This document shows, piece by piece, positions 49,623 through 56,235 of a stretch of 64,000 nucleotides of DNA (its first letter is position 1; every line of letters begins with the position of its first letter). The DNA is from Bacteroidota bacterium (GTDB lineage Bacteria > Bacteroidota > Bacteroidia > Bacteroidales > NBLH01). The notes below the pieces were generated by a model. It did no database searches, had not been told where the DNA came from, and saw only the letters and a program-made list of their open reading frames with translations. The translations under genes and the position numbers were made by a program. The DNA is taken from contig JANYKN010000155.1 in NCBI GenBank assembly GCA_025361565.1, positions 1-64,000 on the forward strand, in the 5' to 3' direction.

Positions 49623-50849
49623 CTACTTTCCAAACATTTCCATAATTTCTTCTTTGGATTTACCCAGAATATTCAATTCTTTCCCAATCTTAATAAAGGC
49701 GGCTATGGCTTTGTCCAGATTTTCACGGCTGTGGGCGGCTGATATCTGTATTCGGATGCGGGCTTGTCCTTTGGCCACAACTGGATAGTAAAATCCAATC
49801 ACATAAATTCCTTCTTCAAGTAATTTGGCAGCAAAATCCTGCGATAATTTAGCATCATAAAGCATCAAGGCTATAATGGCCGAATTGGACGGTTTTAAAT
49901 CAAAACCGGCTTGGCCCATTTTTCCTCTGAAATATTCGGCATTCCCCATTAATTTATCGCGGAGCTCTGTATTTTCGCCCAGCATTTCAAATACTTTTAA
50001 GGCTGCACCAACTATTGCTGGCGAAAGTGAGTTCGAAAACAAATATGGCCTGCTTCGCTGACGTAATAAATCTATAATTTCTTTTTTGCCGGTAGTAAAT
50101 CCACCCATTGCTCCGCCAAGTGCTTTACCGAGTGTACTTGTTATAATGTCGACACGGTTCATCACATTGTGGTGTTCGTGGGTTCCCCGTCCGGTTTTAC
50201 CAATAAATCCAGAAGCATGGCTATCGTCAACCATTACCAAAGCATCATATTTATCGGCCAAATCGCAAATTTTATCCAATTTGGCTATATCGCCGTCCAT
50301 TGAAAATACACCATCCGTAACAATGATTCTGAAACGCTGCGCAGAAGCCAATTTCAACTGCACTTCCAAATCTTCCATATCGGCATGTTTGTATTTGTAA
50401 CGATGGGCTTTTGCCAAACGAACGCCATCTATGATGGAAGCGTGGTTCAATTCATCCGAAATAATGGCATCGTCCTGCAGGAAAAGTGGTTCGAAAATTC
50501 CACCGTTTGCATCAAAAGCAGCAGCATATAAAATGGTATCCTCCATTCCGAAGAATTTCGAAATTTTTTCTTCCAATTGTTTGTGGATATCTTGTGTTCC
50601 GCAGATGAAGCGCACCGAAGACATACCATAACCATGTGTGCCTAAAGTTTTTTGGGCAGCTTCAACCACTTTTGGATGAGATGACAATCCCAAATAATTG
50701 TTTGCACAAAAATTCAACACGGTTTTGCCTGTACTTAATTTAATTTCGGCATCTTGTGGCGATGTGATGATACGTTCCCTTTTATATAATCCAGCTTCTT
50801 CAATCGAGCGAAGCTCTTCCTTTAAAAATTCCTGCATTTTCCCGTACAT
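49623..50849 (-). CDS. kbl: Glycine C-acetyltransferase (2-amino-3-ketobutyrate CoA ligase)
   Basis: PLP enzyme of the alpha-oxoamine synthase family that splits 2-amino-3-oxobutyrate with CoA to glycine and acetyl-CoA in threonine breakdown. Hallmarks in order: [10 protein letters not shown] (about 46), [17 protein letters not shown] (near 69), [14 protein letters not shown] (near 130), [10 protein letters not shown] (near 174), [11 protein letters not shown] (near 206), and the PLP lysine in [10 protein letters not shown] (near 240). The C-terminal [13 protein letters not shown] is the family end. The 408-aa length fits. Tdh, its usual partner, is not adjacent. The start is the first of two close Met codons. 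Confidence 0.95.
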   Translation of the reverse strand: MYGKMQEFLKEELRSIEEAGLYKRERIITSPQDAEIKLSTGKTVLNFCANNYLGLSSHPKVVEAAQKTLGTHGYGMSSVRFICGTQDIHKQLEEKISKFFGMEDTILYAAAFDANGGIFEPLFLQDDAIISDELNHASIIDGVRLAKAHRYKYKHADMEDLEVQLKLASAQRFRIIVTDGVFSMDGDIAKLDKICDLADKYDALVMVDDSHASGFIGKTGRGTHEHHNVMNRVDIITSTLGKALGGAMGGFTTGKKEIIDLLRQRSRPYLFSNSLSPAIVGAALKVFEMLGENTELRDKLMGNAEYFRGKMGQAGFDLKPSNSAIIALMLYDAKLSQDFAAKLLEEGIYVIGFYYPVVAKGQARIRIQISAAHSRENLDKAIAAFIKIGKELNILGKSKEEIMEMFGK

Positions 50850-51062
50850 ATATCTTTTTCTTTAGTTTAGAATTGAATTTGATAGATTAAATAATCACCA
50901 AAATTAGGTATAAAAGAATATCAAAACAATGATATTTATTGGTTTTGAAATTGAGTGATCTATTAATTTCCCTTTCATAATTTTTTTTTTGATGCTGTGT
51001 AACAAATATTTGTAAATTTTATCACCCTGATTATCAAAACAAATCAAATTATTTTTATTCTT

Positions 51063-51079
51063 TGTGTATTTTTAACACA
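51063..51079 (+). promoter_or_regulatory. Operator copy 1, TGTGT-N7-ACACA
   Basis: TGTGT, then ATTTTTA, then ACACA. It lies just upstream of the -33 box of the Nudix regulator promoter. The identical architecture recurs at 51116-51132, 53 bp away centre to centre, close to five helical turns. Confidence 0.75.
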
Positions 51080-51085
51080 ATAATA

Positions 51086-51117
51086 TTTGGATCGATATAG
51101 TTTCTATATTATCTTTG
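51086..51117 (+). promoter_or_regulatory. Promoter of the NrtR-type operon
   Basis: TTTG (51086-51089), 20 bases, TATCTTTG (51110-51117). It is flanked on both sides by operator copies; the downstream copy overlaps the end of the -7 box and the expected start site. Confidence 0.85.
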
Positions 51118-51132
51118 TGTAATATTAACACA
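51116..51132 (+). promoter_or_regulatory. Operator copy 2, TGTGT-N7-ACACA
   Basis: TGTGT, then AATATTA, then ACACA. It covers the end of the -7 box and the presumed transcription start, so a bound protein would block RNA polymerase. Predicted binding site of the Nudix regulator encoded just downstream. Confidence 0.78.
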
Positions 51133-51141
51133 GTGAAAAAA

Positions 51142-51843
51142 ATGGAAAACAAACAGAAATATTGCTACGATTATCCAAGACCAGCCTTAACAACTGATTG
51201 TGTGATATTTGGATTTGACGAAACCGATTTAAAAGTATTGTTAATCGAACGCGGAATTGAACCATTTAAAGGAAAATGGGCTTTCCCCGGTGGATTTGTC
51301 CAAATGGACGAAAACACCGAAGATGGTGCAAAACGTGAACTTTTTGAAGAAACCGGATTAAAGGATATTTTCATAGAACAATTATATACTTTCAGCGATG
51401 TGGACAGGGATCCGAGAGGAAGAGTTGTCACCGTAGCTTATTACGCCTTGGTTTCACTAAATAAATTTGCACCTACAGCAGGCGATGATGCCAACAAAGC
51501 AGCATGGTTTTCGGTTAGGGACATCCCAACTTTAGCCTTTGATCACGAAAAAATATTGAGAATGGCTTTGTACCGGATTAAAGGAAAAATAAGATATCAA
51601 CCCATTGGCTTTGAATTGCTTCCTGAAAAATTCACTTTTACTGAATTGCAACATCTTTACGAAGTAGTTCTCGAAACTCCATTGGACAGAAGAAATTTCC
51701 GTAAAAAGTTCCTGAATATGGATTTATTAATTGAATTGGACGAAAAACAACAAGGAGTGGCTCACAAAGCTGCAAATTATTATAAGTTTGACAAGATGAA
51801 GTATGAACAGTTGGTCTTGAAGGGATTTAATTTTGAAATCTAG
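51142..51843 (+). CDS. NrtR-type Nudix transcriptional regulator
   Basis: Nudix hydrolase fold (residues about 10-145) joined to a winged-helix DNA-binding domain (about 150-230; [15 protein letters not shown] and [18 protein letters not shown] are the family landmarks). The Nudix box G-x5-E-x7-REL-x-EE-x-GL is complete near residue 52, so hydrolase activity may be kept, unlike many regulators of this type. Family members (NrtR, and sugar-sensing Nudix regulators of Bacteroidota) repress NAD-salvage or sugar genes and respond to ADP-ribose-like ligands. The start at 51142 is chosen because the upstream codons lie in the operator/leader. The following gene is a nicotinamidase, which fits NAD control; the sensing ligand itself is inferred. 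Confidence 0.9.
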   Translation: MENKQKYCYDYPRPALTTDCVIFGFDETDLKVLLIERGIEPFKGKWAFPGGFVQMDENTEDGAKRELFEETGLKDIFIEQLYTFSDVDRDPRGRVVTVAYYALVSLNKFAPTAGDDANKAAWFSVRDIPTLAFDHEKILRMALYRIKGKIRYQPIGFELLPEKFTFTELQHLYEVVLETPLDRRNFRKKFLNMDLLIELDEKQQGVAHKAANYYKFDKMKYEQLVLKGFNFEI

Positions 51844-51936
51844 AATTGAATGTAGACAAAAGATTAAAGTAAAAAGATGAAAGTATAAAGCAGAATTTTG
51901 AAATTAAAGAATAAGTTAAATAATATTAAAATAAAG

Positions 51937-52749
51937 ATGAAAAAAAACGCACTATTAATTATCGATCCGCAGAATGATTTCTGCAACCCAGGTGATGCAC
52001 AGGGAAATGGAAAAGGCTCTCTATATGTTGGTGGAGCTGAACAAGACATGAAACGTTTGGCAAGTTGGATTAAAAAATACAACGAAGCCGTTGATTTCAT
52101 TGGTGTTACCATCGACTCGCACCAGCCAAACGATATTTCGCACCCCAACTTTTGGATGGACAAAGACGGCAATTTCCCCGCCCCTTTCACACTTATCACT
52201 TACAAAGAAGTGGAAGAAGGAAAATGGTCTGCCCGATTTGACCCAAAACGTTCATTAAACTACTTAAAGGAACTTGAAGCACAAGGTGAATATCCACACG
52301 TAATCTGGCCTGCCCATTGCCTAATTGGATCTGTTGGTGCAGCAATTTACCAGCCTTTGATGGATGCAATGATCGACTGGACAGTGAAAGGCAAGTTCTA
52401 TCAAACCGTTGCCAAAGGAACTTTTCCGTTTACTGAGCATTTTGGAGCATTCAGGGCTCAGGTTCCGGATGCCGAGCGACCAGAAACCCAGTTAAACCAA
52501 GGATTAATTAAAACCCTTGAAACTTATCAGAACATCTATCTGGCTGGTGAAGCAAAATCGCACTGCGTGGCAAACAGCTTGAAACAGGTTATGGATGAAT
52601 CTCCTGAATTGGCAGCTAAATTCATTGTTTTGGAAGATGCCATGTCAAATGTTACCGGATTCGAAACTTTAGCCGATCCAATTTACGATAGGGCAAAAAA
52701 ACTGGGTGTCCGTTTCACAACAACAGCTGCAGAAAAACTGGTTAATTAA
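51937..52749 (+). CDS. Nicotinamidase-like cysteine hydrolase
   Basis: Isochorismatase-fold hydrolase that should convert nicotinamide to nicotinic acid plus ammonia in NAD salvage. The catalytic triad is Asp10 (LIIDPQNDF), Lys160 (VAKGT) and Cys210 (KSHCVANS). The metal site matches PncA: Asp60 and His62 in DSHQPNDISH, His69, and His127 in WPAHC. At 270 residues it is longer than classical PncA (about 190-210). The ATG at 51937 is preferred over the TTG upstream. It lies 93 bases after the regulator on the same strand and is likely in its operon. Another amidase substrate is possible, but the complete metal site supports nicotinamide. Confidence 0.9.
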   Translation: MKKNALLIIDPQNDFCNPGDAQGNGKGSLYVGGAEQDMKRLASWIKKYNEAVDFIGVTIDSHQPNDISHPNFWMDKDGNFPAPFTLITYKEVEEGKWSARFDPKRSLNYLKELEAQGEYPHVIWPAHCLIGSVGAAIYQPLMDAMIDWTVKGKFYQTVAKGTFPFTEHFGAFRAQVPDAERPETQLNQGLIKTLETYQNIYLAGEAKSHCVANSLKQVMDESPELAAKFIVLEDAMSNVTGFETLADPIYDRAKKLGVRFTTTAAEKLVN

Positions 52750-52775
52750 CCAATACTTTAATTTCAATATTTTTT

Positions 52776-52800
52776 GGTCACTGAGCGCAGCCGAAGTGCC
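52776..52800. repeat. REP-like element, copy 2
   Basis: TGAGCGCAGCCGAA is the core on the plus strand; its complement matches the element at 9724-9750 except at two positions. It lies in the 84-base spacer between the nicotinamidase and vWA genes. Confidence 0.6.
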
Positions 52801-52833
52801 AATTCAAATATAAATAATTTAATACATAAACAT

Positions 52834-53535
52834 ATGAAAACTAGCAATCTCCCGAACTACGCAGATCTCGATTTCAATCTAGATTTTGCAAACTTCAATC
52901 CAGAGGATATCGAAGTGGATGAAACCATCAATGCTGTGTTTGTGATTGACACTTCTTATTCGGTTTCGAGCTATATCAATGATCTCAACCAAGCGTTCAA
53001 CGATTTTACCGATAGCATGCAATCGTCGCACATTGCCGATAAACTGTTTGTTTCCATTATTGAATTTAGTGGTGATGTAAATGTCACAAGCGGATTCCGG
53101 CCTGTCCCTTCAATCCCACAAATGGATTTTTCAAAAAAACTAGGTGGTTGGACCGCTTTGTACGATGCAGTTTATACAGGATTAAAAAACGCACTCGACT
53201 ACCGCGAAAACCTTGAAAATTCAGGAGTTGAGACAAAAACACTCTTATTTATTATTACCGATGGTGAAGATAATTCTTCAAAAAATCCTCCACAAAAGGT
53301 AAAAAGTTTGATTGATAAGCTTAGAAAAGAAGAACGAAATGCATTTTCGTTTACTACCGTTCTTTTTGGATTGGGCGATCAGGCTAACTTTAAAAAAGCC
53401 CAAAAAGATATGGGTATTGAACATTTGGCCCAAATTGGAACTTCCGGTGAAGAAATTAAAAAAATGATTGGTTTTATTTCGCAATCTATTTCATCGGTCT
53501 CAGCTGGTAAACAAGCACTTGCGCCAGTATTTTAA
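52834..53535 (+). CDS. TerY-like von Willebrand A domain protein
   Basis: Cytoplasmic vWA protein of about 233 residues. The metal-ion site (MIDAS) is complete: Asp39-x-Ser41-x-Ser43 in DTSYSVS, Thr107 in GGWTALYD, and Asp143 in ITDGEDNSS. There is no signal peptide or membrane helix, as in TerY. The first in-frame ATG (52774) runs into the REP-like repeat, so I start at 52834. It is followed by PP2C and kinase genes on the same strand. That three-gene set is the TerY-P triad known from comparative genomics of tellurium-resistance-linked stress systems. The vWA protein probably acts as the scaffold or regulated partner of the kinase and phosphatase. Confidence 0.88.
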   Translation: MKTSNLPNYADLDFNLDFANFNPEDIEVDETINAVFVIDTSYSVSSYINDLNQAFNDFTDSMQSSHIADKLFVSIIEFSGDVNVTSGFRPVPSIPQMDFSKKLGGWTALYDAVYTGLKNALDYRENLENSGVETKTLLFIITDGEDNSSKNPPQKVKSLIDKLRKEERNAFSFTTVLFGLGDQANFKKAQKDMGIEHLAQIGTSGEEIKKMIGFISQSISSVSAGKQALAPVF

Positions 53536-53673
53536 GGTATATCTGATTTTAAGGATATAGTGCACGATATCCTTAATAACATTAATTAATCATAATTTTT
53601 GATTTATTCATTCATTACAATCTTTCAGACTTGCAGAATTTATTAAATTTGTTTCGATCAATCTTACATAAAA

Positions 53674-53780
53674 TCATTTGGTCATTCAATCATTTAAGCA
53701 TTCACGCATTTAATCATTCAAATATTAAATTGCTATAATGTCTTAATATTCAATCATTCATGCATTCACTCATTCAATAT
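53674..53780. repeat. Degenerate CATT/ATTCA short repeats before the PP2C gene
   Basis: The spacer between the vWA and PP2C genes is made largely of tandem short units (variants of CATTCAATCATTCA), about ten copies of CATT or ATTCA. Units are irregular in length. Confidence 0.65.
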
Positions 53781-54567
53781 GCAAGTACATCAACTATTAA
53801 AAAGAGGTGAAAACCACAAAGATTTTTGCGAAGACTTCGTAATGGCTTATGATTTAAGCGAAAGGTATTCCATTTATGGAGTTTTTGACGGATGTTCTTC
53901 CGGACTTGAGTCACACTTTGCATCTGCGTTAATTGCTAAAATTTTCAGGGCAGAACTACAGTTTTTGGAACCAGACAGTTTCGAAAATACGAAGGAAGCT
54001 TTAAACAGAGCCATGCTGCACGGAATAGAGTCGCTTTCCAGCGTCCGCAATAATCTCTTACTCGAAACGGATGAACTACTTTCGACCATCATTGTATTTT
54101 TAGTCGATAAAATTGAAATGAGTGGAGACATTATGGCAATTGGCGATGGCTTTATTTCCATTAACGGCCAAATGCATAAAATTGAACAAAACAACCAACC
54201 TGATTATTTAGCTTATTATCTGGACCAAATAAATACATTTGAAGATTATGAAAGTTGGCTTTCCGAACACGTCCTTCAATTCAATATTCCTCAAATTATT
54301 GATGTTACCATTTCAACTGATGGCATTCATACGTTTCAAAAGCTGAACAATAAAGATTATGAACAAAATGCTCCCTATCCCTTGGATTTTCTGATAAGGG
54401 ATGAATATATGATTGACAACAAAACCATGCTTTCGAGAAAATGCAATATTCTCCGTACCAAGTTCGGATTTACCCATCAGGATGATATCGGAATTATCCG
54501 GATAAAAAACAATTCACCAAAATTGATACAAAATGGCACAATTTCAAGTTATTTCGCTGAAGGGTAA
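53779..54567 (+). CDS. PP2C-family serine/threonine phosphatase (TerY-P triad)
   Basis: A 262-aa PP2C-fold phosphatase that removes phosphate from Ser/Thr with two metal ions. Metal ligands are visible: Asp37-Gly38 in GVFDGCSSG, Asp181 in STDGI and Asp236 in HQDDIGI. The canonical DGHG is replaced by DGCSSG, as in the TerY-associated subgroup. An AIGDG strand near 118 completes the core. The gene overlaps the next by 35 bases, a sign of translational coupling with the kinase. Its likely job is to reverse phosphorylation by that kinase. Confidence 0.88.
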   Translation: MQVHQLLKRGENHKDFCEDFVMAYDLSERYSIYGVFDGCSSGLESHFASALIAKIFRAELQFLEPDSFENTKEALNRAMLHGIESLSSVRNNLLLETDELLSTIIVFLVDKIEMSGDIMAIGDGFISINGQMHKIEQNNQPDYLAYYLDQINTFEDYESWLSEHVLQFNIPQIIDVTISTDGIHTFQKLNNKDYEQNAPYPLDFLIRDEYMIDNKTMLSRKCNILRTKFGFTHQDDIGIIRIKNNSPKLIQNGTISSYFAEG

Positions 54568-56230
54568 CACAATTACACTTGATGACAATAATGAAATCCA
54601 TAGAGGTGGCGAGGGACGTATCCTTTTAATTGATGGAAACTCAAGCCAAGTAGCCAAAATTTACCTTCCAGGAATTAAAACAATAAGCGAAAACAGATTC
54701 GATCAACTACAAAAGCTTGATAAACAGCTATTTATCAAACCAATGGATTTATTGTTTCATAACAAACAAATTGTTGGTTTTACAATGGAATATGCCGGAA
54801 AAGAATACTTTCCACTTTCTTCGCTTTTCACCAAAAACTTTTGTCAGCGAAATGGAATTGACGGAAAGTACAAAATCAAAATTGCCAAGCAATTGATTGA
54901 GGCAGTTAAATCGGCACATTTCAATGGTTTTATCATCGGTGATTTAAACCAATACAATGTTTTGCTCAATTTAAAAGGAGATATCCGGTTAATTGATGTT
55001 GACTCCTATGAAACACCCGGCTACAAACATACAGGTGTGCTTTTAGACGATATCCGCGATTATTATTACCAGGGCACAGTGTCGATGAATAGCGACTATT
55101 TCGCATTATCTGTGTTGCTATTTAACCTGCTCACCTATACCCATCCTTTTAAAGGTATACACGATAAATATAAATCGCTTGCCGAAAGGATGATAAATAA
55201 GGTACCTATTTTTATCAATGACCCTTTGCTGAAAATCCCAAAATGCTACGAACCCATACAAAGTAAAGATATTCAAAGCGAATTCAGTAAACAATATTTG
55301 CATGGTGAACGCTTCTTACTTTCGATTACAAATTTATCCTTGCAAACTGTTGCGAACAAACCGGTTTTAACTCAAAAAATAGAAGAAAACGATATTACAA
55401 TCCAATTCATTCTTCAGGATAAAGATATTAGGAATGTATTTTTCAGGCTCAACCATGGATATATTCAAACCAATAAAAAATTCATTCTGTTTTCATCAAC
55501 TAACCATGGATATTTGAGTCGCAAGTTTGAACTCGATAAATCAGAATTTGAAGAGATCTATCTCGGAAATGAAAATATAATTGCCCGCAAACAAAGCAAA
55601 TTATATCTGGTTAAAAATGCAAATGAATTGACTGAAATTAAGAATTTCATACTCCCACCAGATGCTGTTTGCCACCAAATGGAAAATATTTTAATTGCAG
55701 TTGGCGATGGTCAGATGTATTGGATATATCTGGATGAAGTATATAATTCATCAATTAAAATAAAAAGGACTGAAGTATTTAGTCAGGCTATTACCCACCA
55801 TAATGGATTAATTCAAAATACAGGGGGCGTTCAGCGTATTTTTTACAATACAGGAAAAGATATTGCAAGTGTAAAAACAAATAAAGTAATTAAAAAGATT
55901 TATCAACATGGCCATACAGGTATTGTCCAGTACGTTGAAAACAAGCATATTATCAACCGCTATTTTAAAATATCAGGTCTTAAAACTGAATACTGTAACG
56001 CAAAATCGGAATCATTTCTTGAATATGCATATTTACCAGGCACTTTGGATGAAGGCTTTGTACTTGAACAAGGAGATAATAAAATAAATATCAGAAGAAC
56101 CAATGATTTTGAAATTATATCGGAGGTAAAATGCAGTTACATTTCTTCGCAAACATCGCTATTCTATACTATTTCTGGAATTATTGCCTGGGAGGACGAT
56201 GTTGTATTTTTGATAAATCAAAAGAAATGA
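54533..56230 (+). CDS. Atypical protein kinase with C-terminal beta-rich region (TerY-P triad)
   Basis: Protein kinase-fold domain (residues about 15-270) followed by about 290 residues of repeated strands that look like a beta-propeller or similar. The glycine loop is GGEGRI (25-30), the ATP lysine is Lys42 (VAK), the catalytic loop is GDLNQYN (Asp137, Asn142) in place of HRDxxxxN, and DVD (Asp155-Asp157) stands where DFG is usual. All ATP/metal residues are present, so activity is plausible. The start at 54533 overlaps the PP2C gene by 35 bases. Such kinases accompany vWA and PP2C genes in TerY-P systems. The propeller-like part may sense a ligand or bind a substrate. Its stop is 5 bases from the stop of the convergent SpoIIE gene. 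Confidence 0.87.
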   Translation: MAQFQVISLKGNTITLDDNNEIHRGGEGRILLIDGNSSQVAKIYLPGIKTISENRFDQLQKLDKQLFIKPMDLLFHNKQIVGFTMEYAGKEYFPLSSLFTKNFCQRNGIDGKYKIKIAKQLIEAVKSAHFNGFIIGDLNQYNVLLNLKGDIRLIDVDSYETPGYKHTGVLLDDIRDYYYQGTVSMNSDYFALSVLLFNLLTYTHPFKGIHDKYKSLAERMINKVPIFINDPLLKIPKCYEPIQSKDIQSEFSKQYLHGERFLLSITNLSLQTVANKPVLTQKIEENDITIQFILQDKDIRNVFFRLNHGYIQTNKKFILFSSTNHGYLSRKFELDKSEFEEIYLGNENIIARKQSKLYLVKNANELTEIKNFILPPDAVCHQMENILIAVGDGQMYWIYLDEVYNSSIKIKRTEVFSQAITHHNGLIQNTGGVQRIFYNTGKDIASVKTNKVIKKIYQHGHTGIVQYVENKHIINRYFKISGLKTEYCNAKSESFLEYAYLPGTLDEGFVLEQGDNKINIRRTNDFEIISEVKCSYISSQTSLFYTISGIIAWEDDVVFLINQKK

Positions 56231-56235
56231 GCTGA

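Noticed and set aside
51002-51013. Palindrome ACAAATATTTGT upstream of the Nudix regulator as a third operator
   Set aside because: It lacks the TGTGT/ACACA arms and short AT-rich palindromes are expected by chance here.
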